DNA of 64,000 nucleotides. Source: Otatea glauca (Eukaryota; Streptophyta; Magnoliopsida; Poales; Poaceae). The notes under the pieces were generated by a model. The model ran no database searches. It saw only the letters and a program-made list of their open reading frames with translations, and was not told where the DNA came from. Positions 53,291 to 64,000 of the stretch are shown here, in pieces. A program made the position numbers and the translations under genes. The stretch covers positions 51,848,743-51,912,742 of the forward strand of contig CM070723.1 in the NCBI GenBank assembly GCA_036346275.1, in the 5' to 3' direction. How positions within the stretch are numbered: the stretch's first letter is position 1; each line of letters starts with the position of its first letter.

Positions 53291-56045
53291 GAGGACTTCC
53301 ATGCAAAGACGTCGTTGTTGGCGCGGAGGAAGTCGACGAGCGCGCTTTCCTATTTGGCGGGGACCGTGGCTCCAACCCGTACGGTTTTGGTCAGATCGCC
53401 GGGATCGACCGCAACCTTCTTCATGTCCTCGGCGGACTTGATGGATCCCGCCCCCGACTTGCTAGACTCAGGGGCGGACTCGGAGGCTTCCCTCCGGAGG
53501 TTGGCGAACTCGGCGGACGCGATGACCGCCGAGGCTAGCTCGCAACTGCTTCGCTCGCAGTTGTAAGCAAGCTGGAAGGACGAAGCCACGGTGATGACTC
53601 CTCGCGTCCCGGGCATCTTTAGCTTGAGATAGGTGTAGCTGGGGACCGCCATGAACTTGGCATAGCACGGCCTCCCCAGGATGGCGTGGTAGGATCCGGG
53701 AAAATCCACGACCTCGAAGGTGAGGGTCTCGGTGCGGAAATTTTCTGGTCCTCCAAAGGTGACGGGCAGGTCGACCTGCCCGAGCGGTTGGGCTGGCGGC
53801 GTGGATGACGCCGTGAAAAGGCGCCTTGCTCGGTCGGAGACTCGAGCGGGGGACCCCCATGGCGTCGAGCGTCTCAACATAAAGGATGTTGAGACTGCTG
53901 CCACCGTCCATTAGCACCTTAGTGAGGCGCTTCTTCCCCACAATGGGGTCGACCACAAGTGGGTATCTCCCCGGCTGCGGGACGTGGTCGGGGTGGTCAG
54001 TCCGATCGAAGGTGATCGGGGACTCCGACCACCGAAGATATTGGGGGACGGCTGGTGTGGCGGTATGAACCTCGCGGTAGGCGAGCTTGAGCCGACGCTT
54101 GTCGGCGTAGCATACCGGTCCGCCAAAGATCATGAGGCAGCCGTCGGGTTCTGGGAACTCGTCGTTCGCCATCTTCTCCGCGACTGTGGGGCGAGGCCGC
54201 TTCTTTCCTTTGCCTCGCGGCGTCGTGGGGTGCCGGGAGAGAAGCGCCTTAAGACCTCGTAGTCCCGGTACTTGTGTTTAACGGGAAATTCGTGGTGTGG
54301 GCACGGGCTATCCATCAACTTTTCGGTGGTGGGACGACGACTGTCGCGCTTCTTTGCTTGGCGAGGCGGTCGGCGGCGCGACCACTTGAACCTCGCGAAC
54401 TGTTTTCGTCGCCTCAGCTTGTCGAGCGGTCGGAAGGACCCGACTCGGGCCGGGTTACAGCTTAGTCTTGCCATCTTGAAGATGGCCCCACGACCTCCTC
54501 GCCGGAGGCGTGGTTGGTGGCGATGTCCAGAAGGTCCTTGGTGGTTCTGGGCTTAACGCAACCCAGTTTGTGCACCAAGGCCTTGCAAGAGGTGCCGTAA
54601 ATGAACGCCCCCACAACGTCGGTGTCGGAGATGTCGGGGAGCTCGTTGCATTAACGGGAGAATCGCGGATGTAATCCCGAGAGTTTCTCCCGGCTTTGCT
54701 GCGACTCTTCAGTCGAGGAGTTTCAAGGCGCTTATAGGTGCCCTGGAAGTTACCGACAAAAAGGGTCTTCAGGTCGGCCCAGTTCCTGATGGTCTTTGTG
54801 GGCAAGTACTAGAGCCAGGCTCGAGCCGAGTCCGCGAGGTAGATGGGGAGGTATTGGATGATGAAGAGATCATCCGCAGCTCCTCCCGCCCGGCATCTGG
54901 CCGGTAGTCTTGAGCCATCTGGCGGGGTTCGTGGTCGGTGTATTTGGCTATGTTGGTCGGTGCCCTGAATCTGGCGGGGAAATCCGCATGGCGGATCCCT
55001 TGACAGAAAGCTCGTGGTCCCGGACCATCGGGGCTTGGGCTACGATCGTGGCGGCGTCCGTTGTCCGCAACACGCGAGTGGGCGGCTTCGTCCACCGCTT
55101 TTCTTCGCGCCTCGAGGGTGGCGCGGACGTCGTAGTCGTCGCCGACGCGCTGGCGCACCAGGGTGCACGAGGCCTAGGGTTGTTCTTGATGTGCTGCTAC
55201 CTTTGCTGGACCCAGTCGGGCCCGAGGGATGGTGCGGGTCCAGCTGCCAGAGGTGGCGCCAGAATGGTGAGGGCCGGAGGCTTGCATGTGCTGCACAGCA
55301 GCACGCTCCACCAGCCCCCGAAGATTCTAGTACGTGGCTTTGGCCTCCGGGTCGTCCGGCTCGGGAAGGCCTCGAGGCGACATCGCACCGCAGCCACATT
55401 CGACTTCGCGTGGGAAGAACCGAGGCCATCGATTCCTCCACCGGCTTGTGGCGCGCTCGACATGCGCGCGCCGTAGCCGCCAAGCACCGATGGGGCTCGG
55501 GCTTGTCTGTTCAGTCGGCTGGAGCTTATCGAGCTCAGCCCTTCGGTCCTCCAGCTCTTTACGTTGTCGCTGAAACTCGGCGCGGCGAGCTTGAGCGTGC
55601 TCAGCGCGCTTGCGCTGGTATTCCTCCTCCTGCGCCTTAGTGCGCTGGATGGGAGCCCCCGTAGCCGTGGGGGTTACGGTCAGGTTGACCGTGCCCGCCA
55701 TGTTGCACTCACGAGAGTGCCGTCTGCGGGGGGTTTGCTCCGTGTTGGAGCTGGAGTCGTGGCTGGAAGAATCTTCCAGCAGCTCGTGGATAGAGGCCGG
55801 CATATAGCCGGCCATAGCCACGAACTGTGAGCTCATGGGAGGCGACGTGGTCGTCCTCCCAAGCCCTCGGGTACCACCGCCAAAGACGGCGGGGCGCTCG
55901 TTGGGCTCCGGCCTGGGGGCCTGCAGGGGGGCCTCAAGCCGGAGGCTAGCGAGGTTGTCGGAGATGGAGCCCTGGCTTCCAGTGGGCTTCTGGTCTCTGA
56001 CGGCGACGGGACTGAGCGCGAGCTCACCCGTTGGACTCACCGACC
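53290..56045 (-). pseudogene. Tat gag and protease, frameshifted
   Basis: Gag N-terminal region: 56045 to about 55330, with a charged coiled coil (EEEYQRKRAEHAQARRAEFQ at 55625-55570). The central gag segment with TIRNWADLKTLFVGNFQGTY lies at about 54795-54735. The protease active-site motif VLMDGGSSLNILYVE is at about 53915-53870, with the flap-side VDFPGSYHAILGRPCYAKFM near 53710-53650. Frames change at least four times. Overlapping plus-strand ORFs are shadows. The protease motif lacks the usual DTG/DSG and shows DGG, as in other Tat copies (family knowledge). Confidence 0.75.
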
Positions 56046-57100
56046 GATCTGGCGAAGCGAAGTCGGCGCGAGCGCAGGGGAAGCCAGTGCGAGGGGGAGC
56101 CCGCATGTCGGCTCGGTGGCGCATGAGAGGGGAGGGGAACCGGGTGGCCAAGGATTGGAGCCGGTGGAGGTGTGGCGCAGGAAGGCGGCGGTGGCACGCG
56201 TGAGGAGCGCAAAGGCAGGCGACGACCGAAAGTGGGGAGCGGTGGAGAGTGGCGCGTAGGGCGAGCGAGGGAGAATGGCGGTAGAGAGGTGGCCGAAGGT
56301 GGCGCGGCGGTAGGAGGCGGCAGTGAGGCGATAGGGAGATCGGCGGCGGCTATTGGGGAAGCCGAAGAGGGCGAGGAGGAGGAGGAAGGGGGAAAGTCGC
56401 GAGGCGGCGGAGTAAAAGAGAGAGAGAGACAGAGAGTAGGTACGGTAATTTTAGGGTTAGGGGAGCGGCCAGATTTTGGGCCGTGGAAAAATGGGCCAGT
56501 CTGGCCTAGAAAGTAAACTATATATATATAATGCAAATAAATAAATAACCAGAAAAAAAGTAGGTATATAAATAAAATAATAATAATAATATATACTCAA
56601 TAATAAATAACTAAACGAATCAATGAGTAAGTAAAATTATAAAGCAACATAACATATGTTTTGCCTGAGACAATATGTCAGAATATGGAAATGAATTAAG
56701 TAAAACAAATAGAGAATCAAATCCAAAATTTATTTCTTGTTTCTCTCTTTTCTTTTCTCTGAATTAAATTATGATCTAATTTTCACACAAACATATATGG
56801 ATAACCAAGTAAAACATCACAAACTCCGACTCGAGCACTTTAATAAATTGTCTCACAAATTACTAAATGGAAAAGTTACATTTGAAATTAAACAAAAAAT
56901 TTGAATTTATGAATATTGAAATTTTGATACTCTTATTAGGAAATCTCCACAATAACAACAAAAGGCAGCTAAAGCCACTTCCTGCTGTGGACAGCTCTGT
57001 GGTCATACATCCAGGCAAGTCGTCGTTCGACCATGTCTTGTGAAATGATTTTGTGGCTTGGGTTGTTTGAAACTCTTGCATTCATCCAAAAAGTTAGTTT
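56046..57100. other. GC-rich then AT-rich unassigned DNA beyond the truncated Tat element
   Basis: 56046-56430 is GC-rich, with a Pro/Ser-rich open frame on minus (56024-56536) lacking any domain. 56430-56515 contains GGCCGTGGAAAAATGGGCCAGTCTGGCC, and the rest is AT-rich with (TA)n at 56519-56530. It resembles LTR or promoter DNA but no ends were identified. Confidence 0.5.
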
Positions 57101-57119
57101 CTAAAAGAAACTAAAACAT

Positions 57120-57940
57120 GTCAAGTGGATCGGCTAGATCCAGTGGTAAAACCATAACCCAGGTAGGATTGTGGAGATATTTTGGTGGGTGGAGGAGTTC
57201 AGGGTATGCACAACCCAGGTAAGGTTGTTATGGAAGTCAAGGCTCCTCCACATAGGATATCTTTTAAAGATAAACCAAACTGGTGCTTACTTCAAAAACG
57301 GCGCAAATCGTGCTGACCATAGACGCGGTATGGGACGGACTGAACTAAGTAACCGATAAGTAGCTGACTGCCAAGGTGAGAAAGGTGAGTGTGCCAGGTG
57401 AGGGCAGTCACCCTAGGGCGAGACGTCAGAGGAGGAGTCTCGACCCGCGTGCCTTTGGTGAGGCGAGATGGTATGGCAGAGGTCAGAGTACGGTTGGCTA
57501 AACGTTCTGTTTCCTTGGTCTATTAGTGCACCTAAGGAAGCACACTGTTGACAATAAGCCAAGTGATGCTATGGGCAAAGCAGTACACCTCTGATCAGAG
57601 TCAAATGTGATATCACTCCTAGCTTCCGGGTTTGGAAGTGCGTCATGTGGGTTTTCCTCTAACACAGGATGTAAAACCCCACATTGTCTGGCAGTCAGTA
57701 GATTTAAAAGTTAAAACTTGACTTTTTATAACAAATGGGGGGAGAGTACCTTTGGTAAAGTACTACTTTGGAGTAGCGGCTAAGTGGCCAAAAATTAAAT
57801 TTATATACCTATGCATAAAGGTTACGCGGCTTGCTGAGTACTGGAGTACTCAGCCTTACTTTTCTGTTGTTTTTCAGAACATATTGAGTCCACCCACCCA
57901 GATGAGGTAGAAAGCGATTTTCTAGAATTTTCCTAAGTCT
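57120..57940 (+). repeat. Possible fragment of a gypsy LTR related to the other large LTRs
   Basis: The order of motifs (ACCTCTGATCAGAGTCAAA, later TGCTGAGTACTGGAGTACTCAGCCTTAC and GAGTCCACCCACCCAGATGAGG) parallels the U3/R part of the plus-sense LTR at 22860-23400 (ACCTCTGTAGAGTGTAAAA, then TTGAGTGCTTTATGTACTCACCCTTGCC). No boundaries or duplications were found. Confidence 0.35.
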
Positions 57941-58689
57941 CTCATAATATATCTCATTATAATATCTAGATATGTTTCAACATGATAAATTATATATATT
58001 TATGGGATAATTTTAAAACATATCCTTTCAATTGTGTAAGCAATATAGTTTTTTCAGACTTGCTATAAAAAACACGTTTATCTAGATTTAGTGCTAGTTT
58101 CTCTACTTTGCCCCATTTGGTACCTAAGACATGTAAGCAACTATGAAATACTATATACACAAATAATCAACTCTTATATTTTTCAAAGAACTAAATTAGA
58201 GATTTTATAGTCATTTTTAATTTGGTAATATTTGATTTTGATTAGCAAGTGTCTTATAAAATGAGGCTAAACACTGTGTGGTAATCCCAACCCCAGTAAG
58301 GTTAAATAATAACTAGAGAAGTGATGTAATCAAAGCTGTGGATAAACAAGGGATGCTACGCCAATGACTCCGACTCCTATGTCAATGACTCTGACTCAGG
58401 GTGCTACCCCTGCTCTTGCGTCATCCACAAGTTTGATCTTGCATCTTGATTATAAAGGAAGTAGCTGAGTTATCAGTTAGTTTGATGTTTGATCTTTCGT
58501 CATGAATAGATGGGAAGTAGCTGAGTTATATGTTGGATTGTGATCTTGTAACGGATATATAGAAAACAACTGAGATGCGGAGTTTGATGTATGGTACCTA
58601 TATCAGTATTAAGAGTGACATGTAACTAATCGACAAAGTTGGTTTAAAGTAATTTACCATATTCTCTTTTATTTTAATTTTGCGTTGCA

Positions 58690-61600
58690 AATGCACCTCT
58701 CATTTGCGTGCTCCTTTTTTTTTACTAAGCACAACAAGAGAAGAACATCATATCCGGGTGGAACTAAGCATGATTTACTAGATGATACAAAGGAACTTTT
58801 TTGGGCTCCCCATCAGAGTGGAAAGTTCTTTGTTGAGACCCTTCCTTCTGGCGTGGAATACCAAAGGGTCTCATGTGTATACTGTGTTAGTCTCATGATC
58901 AGTGACTAGTGCGTACAATTATAACATTATCATCATATCCATACACAATACCACAAACATGTTTAAATGGAGAGAAGATTATACAATAAACCTTACAGGC
59001 CGAATAAAGTGCAATGGAAGATACAAAAGTTCAGCATTATGCTTTTGCCCAAAATGCCTTACAGGAAACTGATAAGGATAACCTTAGATGACCTTAGAAA
59101 AAGTCATCATTGTAATCCTCGTATCCAGCTGTGAAGTAAGACTCATTGGGGACTTCGATTTCTTTGCCAACTGAATATCAACAAGCAAGGGTGAGTACAT
59201 TTATACTCAATAAATCTTGTAGTGTATCACAAATTTATGAGTAAATACTTGGCTATGTCAAAGGGAAGATGGCTATCCTACTATGTTATTTTGCATAAAT
59301 CGAAATTTAGTCATAAATAATAATAGTAGATTGCAAATGGAATTTGTAAAGTGCAATTCGATATATATGTAAATAGCAAAAAATGTAACAACTCACAGTC
59401 CTCCATGATTATGAGTATCGAATCATTCCCTCCTCTCGGCATAAGATATGAAAAAACATTTTACACAAATCTTCCCAATTCAACCTTTTTATTTGAAAAT
59501 ATGAAATTCTAACTAGGGTCAGTACACCAAATCCCTTATAACCACGAGCATGGCTTTTCAAAAAGTTTTACACTCTGCAGAGATATACATCTTTATCCAC
59601 AACACATAACCAATTCTTTTTGCCACTATTTTTATACTTCCTTTGGTGTATGGTCGAGAGATCATGACATAAACCGTTACATCACTTATATCTAATTTTG
59701 CACCAGCCCGGTGATGTTTGACCCTTACTACGGTGGCATAAGATATTTATACATTCTATACCAACGACATTCCATCCCTGTCGTATCTACACTCCTATCG
59801 TAAGGCATGCACCGTTGTATTGGCAAGCATTATTCCCAACACCTCGATGTGGGCACCCGTTCGAGCAAACCTACCCGGATTGCACGTACTACTATGGCTT
59901 TCAAATGTACAAAGCTAGACCTGAGCAACTTGTGGTTGCACCGAATATATTGGGTTATGAACACTATATTCTGTCCTTAATCCAACCAAGGCGAGAACTC
60001 CCTATATCTACATGCAAATCTATCCCTCGCACTTCAGGCTATTGCAATATCTAGCCCGCATTGTACCATAATTTTTTGTTTTGATTTTATATAAAAAAAC
60101 ACTATAGACTATTATCCCAGTATGACCAAAATTTTCATCCTTGAACAAATAGTATATCTGACCATTTGTTCTCCCAAACATATAGCCTAACTCAATGCAT
60201 ATATATTCGAATTACCCAAGTTTGATACTATTTAATGTCTAAATCTACCTTAAGGATATCAATGTTGTCATTTACATTTTTATTAAGAAAGTTCCACGAG
60301 TAAATGGGAATTCTACCAGTACCCACAATATAGCAATTTACTAAAAATACACGCATGCATACATAGGATTGATAAAATAATATAATTTAAGCGAAATATT
60401 GGGATCAATAAGATCAAAAGGGGTGCTTGCCTTGCTCATTGAATTCTTGGGTGGTGCCAAGATCGACGATTGCAATTTCTGGAGCGTCGGTATCTACATG
60501 CAGTTCAACACAAGCAATAATAAGAAGCAACCGAATTCAATTAAAGTCAAAATTCAAATATTTTTTCCTAAAACATAAATCTTATAATTCTAAAAAATTT
60601 ATAAACTGGTTTCACGCAATTTGGAGTTTATTTGCAAAAGTTATGAGCAATGGAATTTTGAATATTCTGAAAAATCACCTAAAATGGAAAAATATGCCTT
60701 CTATCAGTGAAAGCATAATTTTATTTTAATCAAAAGCATATTCCTCATTTTTATAGATTTTTGATTAATTTACAGAGGCTGACATGTGGGGTCCATGATC
60801 AGTGTTTTATTATTTTCAAAAATCTGTTGATATGTGGGGTCTACATGTCAGTAACTCTTATTTAAATATCGTTTCGATTTATGATTTAAAACCTTTTAAT
60901 CCTACTAGGGCCCATATGTCATAGATAAAAGTTTTAATTTTGGATTTAATTAGAAATCCCGATGTGCGGGGCCACCTTGTCAGTGTCTACGGGTGTGCGT
61001 GTGAGGGTACTGACATGTCGGGCCCACTAGCTAGTGACACAGAGTAGGGCTAGGCTAGGTTGAGCTTGCCAATGGTGATTGGCAGTAAACGGCAAGGATT
61101 GAGTGGTCAGGATGGCTTCAGGGGACCAAGAGGGAGCTAGGGGAAGCATCGACGGTGGCTGGGGTCGATCAAAGGCTACCGAAGACGGAGCAGAGCGGCG
61201 ATGGCCATGGCAGACGGCGGAGAGAGCCCTAGGGTTGTGATCGTGCTCAGGAAAGAGAGGGGAAAGCAACAAAGGAACCAAGGGGCCTCATTTTTGTACT
61301 TGGCAGTGATAGGGAACTATCGAGAAGACTTGGTGATGTTTGCCAGAGCTAAGGAAGACAATAGGTGTGGTGGTGGTGATCTGGTGGCGCAAAGCTGCAA
61401 GGAAGGCGAGGAAAGTGATCACGGTGCTCCAAGGAGTCTTCAAGCCGAGATAATTGAGAAATGGTTCACCGTAGTGGACAAATTGTGGCTGTAGCTCCTA
61501 GAGCTTCCCGTAGCAATGGAGCTCTACATCGGCATAGGAGCTTCAGCCTTGGGGTTGGGGAGAGCGCGGGAAAGCTCGATGTGGGCATAGTAACCCTTTT

Positions 61601-63009
61601 ATAGGCGCGGAGAGGGGCGTTCACCTCTCGGCTCGTGGGTGCAGTTCTTTGGCCATTCGAAAAAGGACACCAGCAAGGAGGAGGCTAGCAGGTGGGTCTG
61701 GCCAGGGTCAGTGGTTGATAGCTGGGCCCGCTTGCTAGAGAGAGGGGGGAGAGAGTTGAGCATTGCAAGGAAAGCGTATTTCTAGGTTTTATGCCTCCCT
61801 TCGGCAAACACGACTCTTCATTGAGGCGCCTTCCATATTCGGATTTTTTTGTTTAAAGTTCTATTTTGTAGCCAAAGTTTCTGAATATTGTTTGAGCTAT
61901 CAAAACGACCTAAAATCTTATGAATTTTTTTGGGGATGTTCCTAGAATGAAACTAATGATTTGATAAAAAAATCTCAGAGCAAGATCAGCTATATGAATT
62001 TCTGGAGAAATCTTTATATTGTTTTAATCGTATAGAAAGAATCTAGTTTTTGATATATTTTTTTCAGAAGCATCAAATAAATTAAAAAATTTATCAAACA
62101 TTTTAGAGGGGTTCCTTGGACTATTTGGAATGTAAATAAAATATTTTCAAACTTTTAAATGTTTTAATTTGAGGCTTGAATATCAGAATCAATAACTAGG
62201 TTTTTGAAAACCATTTTCTTTAAATGTAAAAATTCCAGGAAATCCAGGAAATTCTAAAAAAATCACACTAAATACAAAAAAATGACTTGCTGAATTTGTA
62301 TTTCATTTTGGTGAATTGTGGGATGTTACATTCTTCTAGATCTGCTGAGCCTCGACTGGGCTTTGAATCAGCTGTGAGTTTACCTCCCAAATGTCTTTCA
62401 AAGGAATATGATATTGACAAAGCTGAATGGGGAACCTAGCGCCCTATCATCTGTGCCTCATGCTGTGGCAAGACACAGAGGGTGGAAACCTACCCGGGGA
62501 CCCAGGCCCAAATCACTGCTAGAGATTCAAGCCGAGGAACTACTGTGGGAGCAAGCAACTTCTGTGCTGTCAATTCCTTGGAATGGCATGTCAACATCTT
62601 TTGAGCGACAGTTCGGGGGTGCCAGTAAATCACTTGGTGGCCTGGAAAATGCTGGTGACTCAAGAAACAAGAGAAGCCAGTTGCATGATCTGTTGACTGA
62701 AGAAGTTTTCGCGAGGTCCACTAATGCAGATAATGAGAGCACAGGTTATGCTAATGATATGTCCTTTCCTCCGCTTTCACCTGCTGTTGTTCAGCTCCAA
62801 GAAGAACAAGAAAAAGGCAACAAAAGCTAAAGGCCCAGCAGTCAAAGCCCCATCTCCTGTTGGTTCCGTTGATTCATAAGCTTTATCCATCCCTACTGAA
62901 AAGGTTAAATCTTCAAAGTAAGCATGATTTAGCAAATGACAGGGAGGAACCTACCCGGGGACTCAGGCCTAAATGGCTAAATCACTAGTGGAAATTCAAG
63001 CCAAGGAAC
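58690..63009 (+). pseudogene. GYF-domain-protein-like pseudogene fragment, split by a solo LTR
   Basis: Left piece about 58720-58830 (HNKRRTSYPGGTKHDLLDDT), right piece 62336-63009 (SSRSAEPRLGFESAVSLPPK, SKEYDIDKAEWGT, GWKPTRGPRPKSLLEIQAEE, VLSIPWNGMSTSFE, SKSLGGLENAGDSRNKRSQL, then HDLLTEEVFARS and a Lys-rich tract). The RSQLHDLLTEEV-type core matches the conserved C-terminal half of large plant GYF proteins (EXA1-like, translation/silencing-linked; from memory). Defects: a likely extra T in the run at 58796-58801, a stop at 62437-62439 (TAG after EWGT), further stops after 62830, the LTR, and a partial second copy of the TYPGT/IQAKEL segment at 62946-63009. The N-terminal half with the GYF domain is not in the window. 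No introns are visible between motifs, so it may be a retrocopy. Confidence 0.6.
58831..62330 (-). mobile_element. Gypsy-type solo LTR (3.5 kb) with TTCTT duplication
   Basis: Plus strand from TGTTGAGACCCTTCC to GTGGGATGTTACA, flanked by perfect TTCTT duplications (58826-58830 and 62331-62335). The sense strand starts TGTAACATCCCAC. The internal segment 59570-59720 (CTCTGCAGAGATATACATC, CCTTTGGTGTATGGTCGAGAGATCATGAC) is related to 20580-20720 of the nested gypsy LTR. No gag or pol is present. It includes minor open frames with no domain. Confidence 0.9.
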
Positions 63010-63400
63010 TGTCGGAGATATGCGTCAGAGGCAATAATAGCGATAATTATATTTTCTTATATTATGATTTATTATCTTGTTCATTGAATAATGTCATTAT
63101 TATTTATTAGCAAGTGTGTGACATGTTTGTGAAATTCTATATATGATTTTGTGATGATTATTTTTAAAGTGATCTTTAGTCGATAAACATATGAGGACAC
63201 GTATGAATAGACTAGAATATGTATTGATTGATTACCATGTTTCACATGTGATGGATATGAAGATATCAAACTAATAATACGGACATACGTTAAAAGAACA
63301 TAGAGTTAGACGTAAAATCTACAGTATTATGGACGCTCGTTGCACCGCATACATTACATGCAAAACTTTTGCGTCTTTTCGGCCGCCCGAGGGGATACCC
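63010..63400 (+). repeat. Truncated, diverged copia LTR
   Basis: It starts TGTCGGAGATATGCGTCAGAGG and follows the order of motifs of the LTR at 36763 (early AATAATA, AGCAAGTGTGTGACATGTT, GATATGAAGATATCA, ACGGACATACGTTAAAAGAAC). It fades at about 63340-63400 with no 3' end. Confidence 0.5.
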
Positions 63401-64000
63401 TACACGTACAACATGGATAAATTTGTGCCATGGAAGCCGACATACCCGGAAAACCCACAGTGATAATCATTTGTTATCGTTTACAGATCTTGTGGAATAC
63501 ATGCTTGCAAGTGCTTCCTTTTCATGTTCTTTTTTTTCTTCAAAGCATACAAGCCATCGACACATGCAAGTGCAGGCTTTGTCTTGTGACAGGAAGAATT
63601 AGACAGTAATGTGTATGTTTAAGAAGCACTCTACCTCCATGATTCTAGTTGTTAGATTTTTCCGTACACGGAAGTTGTAACTAAAGTTGATAACTCGCCA
63701 GTGCAAAGACAAAAAAAAACATGGATTTAGTGTGTGTTTGGTTTGGTTGGACGAGGTTGAATGGGATCGAATGGTCTTGTACCATTTGGTTCTATTGTTC
63801 TGGATGGATTAAGGTTCAAAATCCTGGCAAAATTTCGGTCGAGATTTCGGATTTGACTCGGATAAGATTCTAAATCCCGGCTGAATAAAAAAGTTTGAAA
63901 AATATTCAAATTGCTATAGTATTCAAGAATTTCTTCGAAATCTTAGTAATTTTGACTAGATTTCAACTTTTTTGGATTAGATTTGGGCCAATACCTCTTA
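63401..64000. other. AT-rich unassigned end of window
   Basis: A spliced-exon-like segment (GTTTACAG then LVEYMLASASFSCSFFSSKH, about 63480-63600) faintly echoes the motif before the left GYF piece (LSFACSFFFTKHNKRRT). From 63729, GTGTTTGGTTTGGTTGGACGAGG may be the start of a MITE that continues past the edge. Nothing else is recognised. Confidence 0.35.

Larger units (their letters stand above)
43464..56045 (-). mobile_element. Tat-type Ty3/gypsy retrotransposon lacking its 5' LTR
   Basis: Minus sense: gag (56045 to about 54150), protease (about 53900), RT-RNase H with a second RNase H (53290-51690), integrase (about 51280-50319), spacer with a 193-base repeat, two antisense ORF units on plus (44729-45088 and 46335-49469), polypurine tract and 3' LTR (44331-43464). 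The extra RNase H-like domain after the first RNase H and the antisense ORFs point to the Tat lineage (Grande/RIRE2-like). Homology with the left copy stops near 56045; the PBS and 5' LTR that should follow are absent. Confidence 0.85.

Noticed and set aside
54455..56203. Many plus-strand ORFs opposite gag
   Set aside because: They are antisense shadows of the gag frame; no TATA box or conserved domain, unlike the antisense units at 44659-49469.

Overview
The window is nuclear DNA of a grass (Poaceae, rice-like). It has GC-rich first exons, canonical plant introns, Tourist-type MITEs, a CACTA element, a MULE with a plant mobile domain (PMD) gene, and large Ty1/copia and Ty3/gypsy LTR retrotransposons. 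Only one gene is clearly intact: a 16-exon mitochondrial succinate dehydrogenase flavoprotein gene (SDH1) on the minus strand at 31896-39092. A second, small three-exon gene of unknown function lies on the plus strand at 28370-30930.

Layout. 1-4175: 5' part of a decayed Tat-type gypsy element (minus sense), with its 5' LTR and primer-binding site. 4176-6718: 5' end of a copia element (minus sense), which abuts 6719-26091, a decayed Mutator-like (MULE) transposase followed by a PMD gene. The first PMD exon is cut by two separate LTR insertions. One is a 3.5-kb solo LTR (8774-12266, perfect ACCGT duplication). The other is an LTR running 12298-23686, itself filled with a CACTA fragment (13316 to about 16390) and a minus-sense gypsy element (about 17000-22397). 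26092-28369: MULE-type flank with strong hairpins and a MITE. 28370-31592: the unknown gene and another MITE copy. 31896-39092: SDH1, whose 2.5-kb second intron carries a Tourist-like MITE and a copia solo LTR. 39200-43463: gene-poor. 43464 to about 56045: a second Tat gypsy element with 3' LTR, polypurine tract, gag-pro-pol on minus, and two antisense ORF units on plus, each with a TATA box. 56046-58690: mostly unexplained. 58690-63009: a GYF-domain-protein pseudogene interrupted by a 3.5-kb solo LTR with a perfect TTCTT duplication. 63010-64000: a copia LTR remnant and AT-rich DNA.

The most unusual signal is inside the 3.5-kb solo LTR at 8774-12266. There are about 25 short hairpins whose loop is almost always TGTGT while the stems differ from hairpin to hairpin and remain self-complementary, as if the stems covary around a fixed loop. 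Boundaries, splice sites and duplications were read by eye. Family assignments rest on recognised motifs, not on database searches.
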